A DNA stretch of 64,000 nt from Kordia sp. (GTDB lineage Bacteria > Bacteroidota > Bacteroidia > Flavobacteriales > Flavobacteriaceae): assembly GCF_022447245.1 (NCBI RefSeq), contig NZ_JAKVBC010000020.1, forward strand, positions 24,908 to 88,907, in the 5' to 3' direction. The stretch's first letter is position 1; each line of letters begins with the position of its first letter. The translations under genes and the position numbers were made by a program. The notes under the pieces are model-generated. The model saw only the letters and a list, made by a program, of their open reading frames with translations, did not search any database and had not been told where the DNA came from. Of this stretch, positions 9,546 to 17,146 are shown in pieces.

Positions 9546-9573
9546 CAATTAGTTTATTATAAGTTTAACGTTT

Positions 9574-10128
9574 TTATACAGTCATGATTTCTTTCTCTTT
9601 CACGGTATAAATTTCGTCAATCTTTTTTACATAACTATCTGTTAATGCTTGAATGTCTATTTCTGCATTCTTTTTTGCATCATCAGAAATGTCAAGATTT
9701 TTTACTTCTTTATTTGCTTCTTGTCTTGCATTACGAATTCCAACTTTTGCATGATCGGCTTCAGATTTAGACTGTTTTGCCAATTCTTTACGACGTTCTT
9801 CTGTTAATGCTGGCACGTTGATAATTACGGATTCTCCATTGTTCATTGGGTTAAATCCAAGGTTTGCGACCATGATTCCTTTTTCAATTTCCTGAATCAT
9901 ACTTTTTTCCCAAGGTTGAATTGTAATGGTACGTGCATCTGTACTATTTACGTTTGCAACTTGTGATAAAGGTGTTTGTGAACCATAATAATCAACCATT
10001 ACACTTGACAACATAGCAGGCGAAGCTTTTCCAGCTCTAATACCTAATAATTGCTTATTTAAATGCCCAATTGCATTATCCATGGATTCTTTTGTCGTAT
10101 CTATAATAAATTTAACGTCTTCGTTCAT
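9574..10128 (-). CDS. frr: Ribosome recycling factor
   Basis: This 184-residue protein splits post-termination ribosomes together with EF-G. It has the family hallmarks: M-D-N-A-I-G-H-L-N-K near the N-terminus, G-I-R-A-G-K-A-S-P-A-M-L (about 29-40), a T-I-Q-P-W-E block, and P-A-L-T-E-E-R-R-K-E-L-A-K. The length is the family standard. It follows pyrH by 194 bases, the usual gene order; the gap shows no ORF. The product acts in the cytoplasm. Confidence 0.97.
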   Translation of the reverse strand: MNEDVKFIIDTTKESMDNAIGHLNKQLLGIRAGKASPAMLSSVMVDYYGSQTPLSQVANVNSTDARTITIQPWEKSMIQEIEKGIMVANLGFNPMNNGESVIINVPALTEERRKELAKQSKSEADHAKVGIRNARQEANKEVKNLDISDDAKKNAEIDIQALTDSYVKKIDEIYTVKEKEIMTV

Positions 10129-10322
10129 ACTATTCTTTTAATTATTGAATGTAGCGGTAACAACTACATAATTATTTAGCACTAATTTAAAATAATTTTT
10201 TGTTTTGCTCGAATAAAATCAAAAACCAAGCCAGTTTTACTCGATAATAGAGATTTAAATGCTTTACGCATGTGTGGAAATCCCATCTTAACGGTTTAGC
10301 ATGTTGGTCTCGAAGCAGTTGA

Positions 10323-11030
10323 TTATAGGTTTACCTTAGTTCCTATATTTTCTCCTGAAACTACTTTCATTAAATTCCCTTTGGTATTCATGTCAAATAC
10401 AATAATAGGCAATTCATTTTCTTGACTTAGCGTAAAAGCAGTGGTGTCCATTACTTTTAGTCCTTTTTTCAATACTTCATCAAAAGAAATATGATCAAAC
10501 TTGATGGCTTCTGTATTTTTTTCAGGATCTTCATTGTAAATACCATCAACACGTGTTCCTTTTAAAATAACATCCGCATTGACTTCTATAGCACGTAATA
10601 CTGCGGCAGAATCTGTTGTGAAGTATGGATTTCCGGTTCCAGCTCCAAAAATAACCACACGTCCTTTTTCTAAGTGACGAATAGCTTTTCTTTTAATATA
10701 TGGTTCTGCTACTTCTTTTATTTCTAAAGCTGTTAATAAACGTGTGTAAATACCAGCATCTTCTAAAGCACTTTGTAAGGCAAGTCCATTAATTACGGTG
10801 GCTAGCATTCCCATGTGGTCTCCCTGAACTCTGTCCATGCCATTACTTGCTCCAGCAACACCTCTAAATATATTTCCACCACCAATTACAATGGCTACTT
10901 CTATTCCTAAATCAACTACTTTTTTAATTTCTTCAGCATATTCGGCTAAACGCTTCGGGTCAATTCCATATTGTCTTTCGCCCATAAGCGCTTCTCCCGA
11001 TAATTTAAGTAAAATTCTTTTGTATTGCAT
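10323..11030 (-). CDS. pyrH: UMP kinase
   Basis: A 235-residue amino-acid-kinase fold enzyme that phosphorylates UMP to UDP for pyrimidine supply. Visible motifs are [11 protein letters not shown] (residues 5-15), I-G-G-G-N-I-F-R-G (about 50-58), [21 protein letters not shown] and V-D-G-I-Y-N-x-D-P. The length matches bacterial hexameric PyrH. A TATATTTG promoter lies 21 bases upstream of the ATG. It heads the pyrH-frr pair, and the peptide-precursor cluster lies between it and tsf. Confidence 0.97.
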   Translation of the reverse strand: MQYKRILLKLSGEALMGERQYGIDPKRLAEYAEEIKKVVDLGIEVAIVIGGGNIFRGVAGASNGMDRVQGDHMGMLATVINGLALQSALEDAGIYTRLLTALEIKEVAEPYIKRKAIRHLEKGRVVIFGAGTGNPYFTTDSAAVLRAIEVNADVILKGTRVDGIYNEDPEKNTEAIKFDHISFDEVLKKGLKVMDTTAFTLSQENELPIIVFDMNTKGNLMKVVSGENIGTKVNL

Positions 11031-11051
11031 TGTTTATTGTGATGAGTTTTG

Positions 11052-11080
11052 CAAATATAGCAAATAAAGAAGTCTACAAA
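11052..11080 (-). promoter_or_regulatory. Promoter of pyrH
   Basis: On the minus strand TATATTTG (11052-11059) is the -7 element and TTTG (11077-11080) the -33 element, with 17 bases between them. The pyrH ATG at 11030 follows after about 21 bases. Confidence 0.65.
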
Positions 11081-11267
11081 AATGTTTTTGAGCAAGGAAG
11101 TTTTCTTTTCTAGCATCTTTAAGAATTATTCAGAAATTGACCGCATAAAATAGTGAATCTAAAACTTCCATTGATTAGAATTTAATATGAGATGTTTACA
11201 GTAGTTAAAGTTTTTAAAAGTAAGTTGTAGTTTTTCAAGATCATTAATCATAAAAAACGGGAACAAT

Positions 11268-11435
11268 ATGAAAAAGCGTAGTTTAAAATTTGGATTAACT
11301 AAATCAAAAGTTTCAAATTTAACTCGCCTGATTGCAATTAATGGAGGAGATTTAACATATAGTGAAGAAAATACCTGTATTGAATCGGTAACGTTTGCCA
11401 TAGATCTCTGTTGTGATGCCAATAGAGGACTTTAA
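11268..11435 (+). CDS. Lanthipeptide-type precursor, 55 aa
   Basis: The ATG at 11268 opens a 55-residue peptide that is easily missed because it is short. The leader is M-K-K-R-S-L-K-F-G-L-T-K-S-K-V-S-N-L, followed by A-I-N-G-G as the processing site. The core is short, with three Cys (N-T-C-I-E-S and D-L-C-C-D-A). The L-x-K-x-x-V-S-N-L signature is shared with the precursors at 11681 and 12127. An intrinsic terminator follows at 11523. The core is shorter than in its neighbours, so late truncation cannot be excluded. Confidence 0.6.
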   Translation: MKKRSLKFGLTKSKVSNLTRLIAINGGDLTYSEENTCIESVTFAIDLCCDANRGL

Positions 11436-11522
11436 ATTGTACATGGTTTAATGTGAGTGTGCCGTTTTTAGTCAGTATTTAGCATTAAAAGAATTTTAAA
11501 AATTATGTAATTCGAAGAAGGA

Positions 11523-11546
11523 GATCGTTAATAGACGGTCTTTTTT
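11523..11546 (+). terminator. Intrinsic terminator after the 11268 precursor
   Basis: A six-base stem (11523-11528 with 11535-11540, one G-T pair) is followed by six T. Confidence 0.6.
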
Positions 11547-11680
11547 CTTTTTTAAGAACGCTTAAAAATAAAGCCTTTAAAATGTAAAAAAAATGAGTGC
11601 TTGGAATAATAATTGGTGCTATTTAAACGAAAAAAATCGCGAAATTTTTCAAACATCATTAACATCAAAACCAAATTATT

Positions 11681-11926
11681 ATGAAAAAGCAATTATTTAA
11701 ATTAGAGTTAAAGATAACAAGTGTTTCAAATTTGAGTAACATCGAAGGAGGTTTAGAAATAGCAAGTAAAGAAGTATTTTGTATTGCTTCTTTTACTTTA
11801 GTACATGATATTTGTTGCGACCAAACGTATCCAGATTCAGAATTGAATTGTCTTACGGTTGTAGGACAAGGAACATGTGCTTTAGATTGTGAACATCCAA
11901 AAACTCAAATAGGAGAAACATGCTAA
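11681..11926 (+). CDS. Lanthipeptide-type precursor, 81 aa
   Basis: The leader reads M-K-K-Q-L-F-K-L-E-L-K-I-T-S-V-S-N-L-S-N, followed by I-E-G-G as the cleavage site (about residues 26-27). The core has seven Cys, with D-I-C-C-D, E-L-N-C-L-T, G-T-C-A-L-D-C and G-E-T-C, and several Thr/Ser that could be dehydrated. It has its own terminator at 11948, so it is a single-gene unit. The pattern fits the Bacteroidetes class I lanthipeptide families related to pinensins. No modification or export enzyme is nearby. Confidence 0.75.
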   Translation: MKKQLFKLELKITSVSNLSNIEGGLEIASKEVFCIASFTLVHDICCDQTYPDSELNCLTVVGQGTCALDCEHPKTQIGETC

Positions 11927-11947
11927 TATAACATAAGCATAAGCATT

Positions 11948-11980
11948 AAAAGGTTGTCAATTTTCTGACAACCTTTTTTT
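11948..11980 (+). terminator. Intrinsic terminator after the 11681 precursor
   Basis: A twelve-base stem (11948-11959 with 11966-11977) ends in a run of T. Confidence 0.8.
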
Positions 11981-12033
11981 ATTTAATAATGTCTGTTAAG
12001 AGAAGCTTTTAAGCTTATTGTGGAAAATTTTTA

Positions 12034-12071
12034 TTAGTCGTAATTATATAAAACCGACTTCAAAAGTTTTT
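12034..12071 (+). repeat. Conserved leader element, copy 1
   Basis: This stretch shares about 38 nearly identical bases, including ATAAAACCGACTTCAAAAG, with 12500-12537. Each copy lies 60-95 bases in front of a precursor gene. It is probably part of a duplicated promoter and 5' leader. Confidence 0.65.
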
Positions 12072-12126
12072 TGAACAGGAATTTCAGGATTAATTTTAGG
12101 AGAAGTTTAATCTAAAATTAAAAATT

Positions 12127-12375
12127 ATGAAAAAAAAGAAAATGAATTTAAGCCTGAATAAGACGGAAATTTCAAATTTGTCAGGAATAAAAGGAGGAAA
12201 CAACAACACATCAAATGCTGTGGGTTGTGTACACACTGTGAGTAGAAACCTTCTAGATTTATGCTGTCTAATATTTGGAACAGATGAATGTTTAGATACG
12301 TATCTTACGGGATGTCATGGCGATACAATTGCAAGTCTTGGTTGCACAGAACAAACACATTGCTTGTGTGGTTAA
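12127..12375 (+). CDS. Lanthipeptide-type precursor, 82 aa
   Basis: The leader is M-K-K-K-K-M-N-L-S-L-N-K-T-E-I-S-N-L-S, with G-I-K-G-G as the cleavage site (residues 23-24). The core is rich in Cys and Thr: G-C-V-H-T, L-C-C-L-I, D-E-C-L-D-T-Y, G-C-H-G-D-T, G-C-T-E-Q-T-H-C-L-C-G. It is the intact member of a tandem duplication; its sister at 12597 is decaying. The unit has the repeated leader element upstream and a terminator downstream. Modification into lanthionine rings is inferred from family membership only. Confidence 0.75.
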   Translation: MKKKKMNLSLNKTEISNLSGIKGGNNNTSNAVGCVHTVSRNLLDLCCLIFGTDECLDTYLTGCHGDTIASLGCTEQTHCLCG

Positions 12376-12403
12376 GATTGTTAGATTTTATCTAAAAATA
12401 ATA

Positions 12404-12430
12404 GGGTCGTTAATTAACGATCCTTTTTTT
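12404..12430 (+). terminator. Intrinsic terminator after the 12127 precursor
   Basis: GGGTCGTTAA pairs with TTAACGATCC (12404-12423) around a minimal loop and is followed by a T-run to 12430. Confidence 0.75.
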
Positions 12431-12499
12431 GTGTAAATAGGTTGTTAAGTAGAATGTTTGATTTTTAGAAGTTTATAGGTTATTGTAAGTGAATTTTTG

Positions 12500-12537
12500 C
12501 TAGTCGAAATTGTATAAAACCGACTTCAAAAGTTTTT
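12500..12537 (+). repeat. Conserved leader element, copy 2
   Basis: Second copy of the element at 12034-12071, placed the same way in front of the decayed precursor at 12597. It marks a duplication unit of about 470 bases. Confidence 0.65.
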
Positions 12538-12596
12538 AGAGCAGAAATTTCAGAGCTAATTTTAAGAAGAAGTATAATTTAAATTCTTTAACAATT

Positions 12597-12852
12597 ATGA
12601 AAAAGAAAAAGTAAAATGGGTATTAATAATACGGAAATTTCAAATTTGTCCATGGTAAAAGAGGGAAATGGCAATGGATCAAATGTTGTAGGTTGTGTGA
12701 AAACAATCAGTAGGAATTTTATTGACTTGTACTGTCATTTCATTGACTCAGCCGAGTATGGAACTGGAGATACAGATTTTACAACATGTTATGCAAATAC
12801 AAGCCAGCAAAGACATTTGTGAACTGCAAGGGGACATTGTACTGGAGCTTAA
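12597..12852 (+). pseudogene. Decayed paralogue of the 12127 precursor
   Basis: The ATG at 12597 gives only M-K-K-K-K before a stop. The rest of the leader (N-N-T-E-I-S-N-L-S) is in another frame, so two bases are missing from an A-rich tract. The Gly-Gly site has become Glu-Gly (V-K-E-G-N), which should block leader removal. The core resembles the 12127 peptide (G-C-V-K-T-I-S-R-N, D-L-Y-C-H) but stops at TGA 12820-12822. Read through, it ends T-A-R-G-H-C-T-G-A at 12852, the position matching the Cys-rich end of the paralogue. A secondary start at 12616 would give a 68-residue peptide without the normal leader start; I regard that as unlikely to be functional. Confidence 0.7.
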
Positions 12853-12876
12853 TTATTTTAATTTTGAATTAAAATT

Positions 12877-12908
12877 AAAAAGGATCGTCAATTTGACGAT
12901 CCTTTTTT
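12877..12908 (+). terminator. Intrinsic terminator after the decayed precursor
   Basis: A fourteen-base stem (12877-12890 with 12894-12907) and T-run. It lies between this gene and the convergent tsf stop at 12937. Confidence 0.8.
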
Positions 12909-12936
12909 TATCACTAAACTCTTGCGAGTAACTTGC

Positions 12937-13902
12937 TTATCCTAAAGATGCACGTTTAAAACCTGTTACTTCTACTTCTCCATAAGAAGAAACATATTTA
13001 GCAACTGTAGACTTCTCATCTTTGATAAAGTCTTGGTCTAATAAACACTGCTCTTTGTCTAAAGTTGTATTATCAGAAATGAATCTTTCCATTTTTCCGG
13101 GTAAGATACGATCCCAGATTTTCTCTGGCTTTCCTTCTGCAGCTAATTGAGCTTTTGCATTTTCTTCAGCTTGTGCTAATACTTCTTCAGTTAATTGAGA
13201 CATAGAGATGTATTGAGGAACATTTCTCAATGTTTTTCCTAAACGCTCTAATTCTTCATTATCTTTTTCAATTGCAGCAATTCTAGCTTCAGTTTCAGAA
13301 GCAACATAAGCTGGATCAAAATCTTTGTAAGATAATGTTGTAGCACCCATAGATGCAACTTGCATTGCTAAATCTTTAGCTAATACATCAGCGTTGTCTA
13401 CTTTTGCAGATAATCCAACAACAGCAGCAATCTTGTTAATGTGAACGTAAGAACCAACATAAGGAGCTTCGATTCTATCAAAAGCTTTTAAGTCAATTTT
13501 CTCACCAATTACACCAGTTTGCTCAGTTAATTTATCAGCAACAGTAATACCGCCAAAATCAGCAGCTAAAAACTCTTCTTTCGAAGCGTAGTTGATTGCT
13601 AAGTTAGCGAAGTCTTTTGCTAAAGCAACAAAGCTTTCATTCTTACCAACGAAATCAGTTTCACATCCTAAAACAATTGCAACACCAGCAGTATTATCTG
13701 CATTTACTTTAGCAGCAGCAACACCTTCTGAAGAATCACGGTCTGCTCTTTTAGCAGCGACTTTTTGACCTTTCTTACGAAGAATTTCAATTGCTTTATC
13801 GAAGTCACCTTCTGCTTCAACTAATGCTTTTTTGCAGTCCATCATTCCTGCACCGGTAGCTTTTCTTAATTTACCTACTTCTGCGGCTGTAATTTTTGCC
13901 AT
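12937..13902 (-). CDS. tsf: Elongation factor Ts
   Basis: The nucleotide exchange factor for EF-Tu. The UBA-like N-terminus M-A-K-I-T-A-A-E-V-G-K-L-R is followed by T-G-A-G-M-M-D-C-K-K-A-L and the C-E-T-D-F-V core motif. The start is set at the ATG at 13902 because this is where the family begins; a longer reading from 13959 adds 19 unrelated residues. The length of 321 is larger than in E. coli, as usual for Bacteroidetes. It lies 106 bases downstream of rpsB, with a weak hairpin in between, in the standard rpsB-tsf order. Confidence 0.96.
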   Translation of the reverse strand: MAKITAAEVGKLRKATGAGMMDCKKALVEAEGDFDKAIEILRKKGQKVAAKRADRDSSEGVAAAKVNADNTAGVAIVLGCETDFVGKNESFVALAKDFANLAINYASKEEFLAADFGGITVADKLTEQTGVIGEKIDLKAFDRIEAPYVGSYVHINKIAAVVGLSAKVDNADVLAKDLAMQVASMGATTLSYKDFDPAYVASETEARIAAIEKDNEELERLGKTLRNVPQYISMSQLTEEVLAQAEENAKAQLAAEGKPEKIWDRILPGKMERFISDNTTLDKEQCLLDQDFIKDEKSTVAKYVSSYGEVEVTGFKRASLG

Positions 13903-14008
13903 TTTATTGATTGTTTTAATGTTAGTACGTCCATTCAGCATCTTCAAAACGAGTAGCAAAGCTACTTATCTTTCTTTGATGAATGAACGTATCAACGTTA
14001 AATAATAA

Positions 14009-14794
14009 TTATTTTGTTTCTTCTTTTGCTGGAGCAGCAGCTTCTTTTTCTGCTTTTGGAGCAGCAGCAGCTTCTTTTTCAGCTTTCTTAGCTTCCTTTT
14101 CAGCTTTTCTGTCAGATAACCCTTCGATTACTGCATCAGTAACGTGCGTTAAAATCTTATCGATTGATTTTGAAGCATCATCATTTGCAGGAATTACAAA
14201 ATCAACCTCTCTTGGGTCAGAATTTGTATCAACCATTGCAAAAATTGGAATGTTTAATTTTTGAGCTTCTTTAATCGCGATGTGTTCACGTTTGATGTCA
14301 ACTACGAATAATGCACCTGGAAGACGAGTCATATCAGAGATGGAACCTAAGTTTTTCTCTAATTTTGCTCTTAAACGATCTACTTGTAAACGCTCTTTCT
14401 TGGATAAAGTCATGAACGTCCCATCTTTCTTCATTCTATCAATAGAAGCCATTTTTTTAACGGCTTTTCTGATCGTTACAAAGTTAGTTAGCATTCCTCC
14501 TGGCCATCTTTCAGTGATGTAAGGCATGTTAGCTTTCCCTGCTTTTTCAGCAACGATGTCTTTTGCTTGTTTTTTGGTAGCTACGAATAAAATTTTTCTA
14601 CCAGAAGCTGCAATCTTCTTTAAAGCTTCATTAGCTTCGTCGATTTTAGCAGCAGTCTTATATAAGTTGATGATGTGGATTCCATTACGCTCCATGTAGA
14701 TGTATGGTGCCATGTTTGGATCCCATTTTCTTGTCAAGTGTCCAAAGTGTACACCTGCATCAAGTAATTCTTTTACTTCTATGTTATTTGCCAT
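14009..14794 (-). CDS. rpsB: 30S ribosomal protein S2
   Basis: S2 binds the neck of the small subunit and is needed for S1 recruitment. Family motifs are D-A-G-V-H-F-G-H-L-T-R-K-W-D-P (about 11-25), I-Y-M-E-R-N-G-I-H-I-I-N-L, R-W-P-G-G-M-L-T-N-F and P-G-A-L-F-V-V-D. The last 35 residues are an Ala/Lys/Glu-rich tail, low in complexity and common in Bacteroidetes S2. The gene is followed by tsf and preceded by rpsI, with about 170 bases between that hold a weak hairpin at 14883-14898. Confidence 0.97.
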   Translation of the reverse strand: MANNIEVKELLDAGVHFGHLTRKWDPNMAPYIYMERNGIHIINLYKTAAKIDEANEALKKIAASGRKILFVATKKQAKDIVAEKAGKANMPYITERWPGGMLTNFVTIRKAVKKMASIDRMKKDGTFMTLSKKERLQVDRLRAKLEKNLGSISDMTRLPGALFVVDIKREHIAIKEAQKLNIPIFAMVDTNSDPREVDFVIPANDDASKSIDKILTHVTDAVIEGLSDRKAEKEAKKAEKEAAAAPKAEKEAAAPAKEETK

Positions 14795-14966
14795 TTTTGT
14801 AAATAGTTTACGTTCCGTTGAATTAGCAATAGGTAAGTAGCAATTTTATAATTGGTCTTAGCTATTTAGATGCTAAACTAAATTTCGCTTTTGCGAAACA
14901 ACGACAACATGATTTTAATTTCAATAATAAATGAACAGTACGTTTTTTTTAAAAAACGACCAAAAA

Positions 14967-15353
14967 TTAACGTTTCGAGAATTGGAACTTCTTACGAGCT
15001 TTCTTCTGACCAAATTTCTTACGTTCAACCATTCTTGGATCTCTAGTTAATAATCCTTCTGGTTTTAATGCTAATCTGTTCTCAGCATCAATCTCACATA
15101 AAACTCTTGAGATTGCTAAACGAACAGCCTCAGCTTGTCCTGTAGTTCCACCACCATATACGTTTACGTTTACATCATAAGCGTCAACTGTTTCAGTTAA
15201 AGTAAAAGGTTGCTTTACTTTGTACTGTAATGTTGGAGTTGGGAAATACGTTTCAAATGCTTTTTTGTTTACTGTAATGTTTCCAGTTCCTGGCTTTACG
15301 TAAACACGAGCAACAGCGGTCTTTCTACGACCAATTTTGTGAATCACTTCCAT
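14967..15353 (-). CDS. rpsI: 30S ribosomal protein S9
   Basis: A 128-residue protein with the S9 signature G-R-R-K-T-A-V-A-R-V (about 8-17), G-G-G-T-T-G-Q-A-E-A-V-R-L, R-M-V-E-R-K-K-F-G-Q-K-K-A-R and the basic C-terminus F-Q-F-S-K-R, whose tail reaches the P-site tRNA. Its ATG begins one base after the rplM stop, so the two are translated as a coupled pair from the promoter at 15859. Confidence 0.97.
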   Translation of the reverse strand: MEVIHKIGRRKTAVARVYVKPGTGNITVNKKAFETYFPTPTLQYKVKQPFTLTETVDAYDVNVNVYGGGTTGQAEAVRLAISRVLCEIDAENRLALKPEGLLTRDPRMVERKKFGQKKARKKFQFSKR

Positions 15354-15354
15354 G

Positions 15355-15810
15355 TTACTTTAAATCATTTAAGTTAATTGCAGTTGGTTTTTGAGCTTCT
15401 TGTCCGTGCTCTGATCCAACATACACTTTAAGGTTACGGAATAAAGCGCTACCTAATTTGTTTTTTGGTAACATTCCTTTCACTGATTTTTCTACTAATC
15501 TTGCTGGATCTTTTTCGTAAAGTTCCGTAGCAGAAAGTGTTCTTTGACCACCTGGATATCCTGTGTGACGAACGTATGTTTTGTCTGTCCACTTGTTTCC
15601 AGTTAAGTTGATTTTCTCAGCATTGATAATAATTACATTATCTCCGCAATCAGCATGTGGTGTAAAGCTAGGCTTGTACTTACCTCTAAGTATTTTTGCT
15701 ACCTTAGAAGCCATACGCCCTAGCGTCTGTCCTTCAGCATCAACTAAAACCCATTGCTTATCTGCAGTAGCTTTGTTTGCTGAAATTGTTTTGTAGCTTA
15801 ATGTATCCAC
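15355..15810 (-). CDS. rplM: 50S ribosomal protein L13
   Basis: A 151-residue early-assembly protein of the large subunit. The motifs are W-V-L-V-D-A-E-G-Q-T-L-G-R-M-A-S (about 20-35), R-G-K-Y-K-P-S-F-T-P-H-x-D-C-G-D and V-K-G-M-L-P-K-N-K-L-G. It is the first gene of rplM-rpsI; a strong Bacteroidetes promoter lies about 50 bases upstream. The 5' leader (15811-15850) may hold an autoregulatory site, but I see no clear structure. Confidence 0.97.
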   Translation of the reverse strand: MDTLSYKTISANKATADKQWVLVDAEGQTLGRMASKVAKILRGKYKPSFTPHADCGDNVIIINAEKINLTGNKWTDKTYVRHTGYPGGQRTLSATELYEKDPARLVEKSVKGMLPKNKLGSALFRNLKVYVGSEHGQEAQKPTAINLNDLK

Positions 15811-15858
15811 ACTAATTTTTTTAATAATTAAACATTCCTATCTCTTTAAAAGAGTCCG

Positions 15859-15889
15859 CAAAGGTAAGATTTATTCTGTAGATAACAAA
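15859..15889 (-). promoter_or_regulatory. Strong promoter of rplM-rpsI
   Basis: On the minus strand TTTG (15886-15889), 19 bases, then TACCTTTG (15859-15866): a perfect match to the Bacteroidetes consensus TTTG-N19-TAnnTTTG. Confidence 0.85.
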
Positions 15890-16042
15890 TACATTCTGAA
15901 GATTCCTTAAAATAGTTGAATGTATTGGTTTTCATTGGCTTACTTTTCAGTTTCTGAACCGTAAATAATTAGTTTTTTATAGCTGCTTTCTATATAAAGA
16001 TGCGTTTGTACACTAATTGTATTTCAAATTGATTAAAAATTA

Positions 16043-16072
16043 CTTGAAAATTTAATTTTAAAAGTATCTTTG
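16043..16072 (+). promoter_or_regulatory. Promoter of the 16088 SGNH gene
   Basis: CTTG (16043-16046) and TATCTTTG (16065-16072) are spaced by 18 bases. A TTG at 16070 lies inside the -7 element and so cannot be the start codon, which points to the ATG at 16088. Confidence 0.7.
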
Positions 16073-16087
16073 GTCAAATTGCAAGCA

Positions 16088-17089
16088 ATGAAATTTTTGC
16101 CAAAAATAAAGAAGTTTATTCGTAATGCCATTATTATTATGGTGTTAAGTTTTTTATTGTTTGAAGTATTGTATAGACACTCTGTGATCGATTTTTACAA
16201 AGCAGAAACCTCACATCTGAATAGTGAGGCAGATTTGTCAAATACTGCTGTAGACTTTTTGGTGTTTGGCGATTCCTTTTCTGCTACAGCTAAAAGCATT
16301 AATTATATAGATAAGCTACGGGCAAACAATCCAAATGTATCTTTTGTCAATGTAAGTGTACCTGGTATTGGAATCAGGCAAGTAAATACGTTTGCCAGTT
16401 CAAAGATCAATCAACACAACCCAAAAGCTATTATTTATCAAATATATGTTGGGAACGATTTGACAGATGTAGATCATTTGTGGAGTTGGGAAAAATTCTC
16501 CATAACAAGGAATTTATATTGGGCAGTTTCTGATTATTTTTTAAGCTTGGCATATTTTAATCATAAAGCAGCAGCGTTTAGCCCAAGGGTAAATAGTAGA
16601 ACGTATACTATGGCGACTAATGTTTTTAAGGAAGAATATTATGATCAGCGAACGAAGCGTTTTTTATATTTTGATGCAGCATATTTTAATAACACATTGA
16701 TGTTAAAAGAACCTTTTACATCACGTTATGATATTTGGCTTGATGAAATGCATACTTTTTTAGAAACTGTTCCGAATGATATTCCTGTGTATTTAGTATG
16801 GATTCCACATTGTTCTCAGGTAAGCTCTTATTACAAGGATAATTTGAATCAATTAGGCGCTGCGTTTCCAGATGAAATTAAAATTCAAGAATCCAATTAC
16901 CCATTCTTCGCTAAAGCAACAAAGGACTTACAAGCATACACAAATGTCATACAAATAAATCCTTTATCGGTATTTCAAGTCAATGATACGTTTGATCATC
17001 GCTTATATTTTGCCAACGATCCACATATTAACAACAATGGTAATGTGGTGTTGAGCGATTTTTTAGAGTCTGAGATTGGATTGGAATAG
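16088..17089 (+). CDS. Membrane-anchored SGNH/GDSL-like protein (1 of 6)
   Basis: About 333 residues. An N-terminal basic stretch and one transmembrane helix (about 12-32) place the rest in the periplasm. The SGNH blocks are visible: F-G-D-S-F-S (block I Ser), the Gly of P-G-I-G-I-R, G-N-D in Y-V-G-N-D-L-T-D (block III Asn), and D-P-H in N-D-P-H-I-N-N-N-G (block V Asp and His). The catalytic set therefore looks intact. Relatives remove or transfer acyl groups on glycans (AlgX/AlgJ-like, OatA C-domain). It stands alone, divergent from rplM and convergent with terC. The substrate is unknown. Confidence 0.8.
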   Translation: MKFLPKIKKFIRNAIIIMVLSFLLFEVLYRHSVIDFYKAETSHLNSEADLSNTAVDFLVFGDSFSATAKSINYIDKLRANNPNVSFVNVSVPGIGIRQVNTFASSKINQHNPKAIIYQIYVGNDLTDVDHLWSWEKFSITRNLYWAVSDYFLSLAYFNHKAAAFSPRVNSRTYTMATNVFKEEYYDQRTKRFLYFDAAYFNNTLMLKEPFTSRYDIWLDEMHTFLETVPNDIPVYLVWIPHCSQVSSYYKDNLNQLGAAFPDEIKIQESNYPFFAKATKDLQAYTNVIQINPLSVFQVNDTFDHRLYFANDPHINNNGNVVLSDFLESEIGLE

Positions 17090-17146
17090 CTTTTCATCAC
17101 ATTTCGGCTACGCTCAATGTGTTGTAGCATAAACCAATCAACCTAT

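Noticed and set aside
11592..11690. Short plus-strand ORF beginning at ATG 11592
   Set aside because: No leader motif, no Gly-Gly and overlap with the 5' end of the 11681 precursor; probably untranslated leader.
12616..12822. 68-residue ORF as a functional precursor
   Set aside because: It lacks the basic leader start, has Glu-Gly in place of Gly-Gly, and ends at a premature TGA compared with its paralogue.
13903..13959. Longer EF-Ts with 19 extra N-terminal residues
   Set aside because: The family begins at M-A-K-I-T-A at 13902; the extension has no similarity and spans the intergenic leader.
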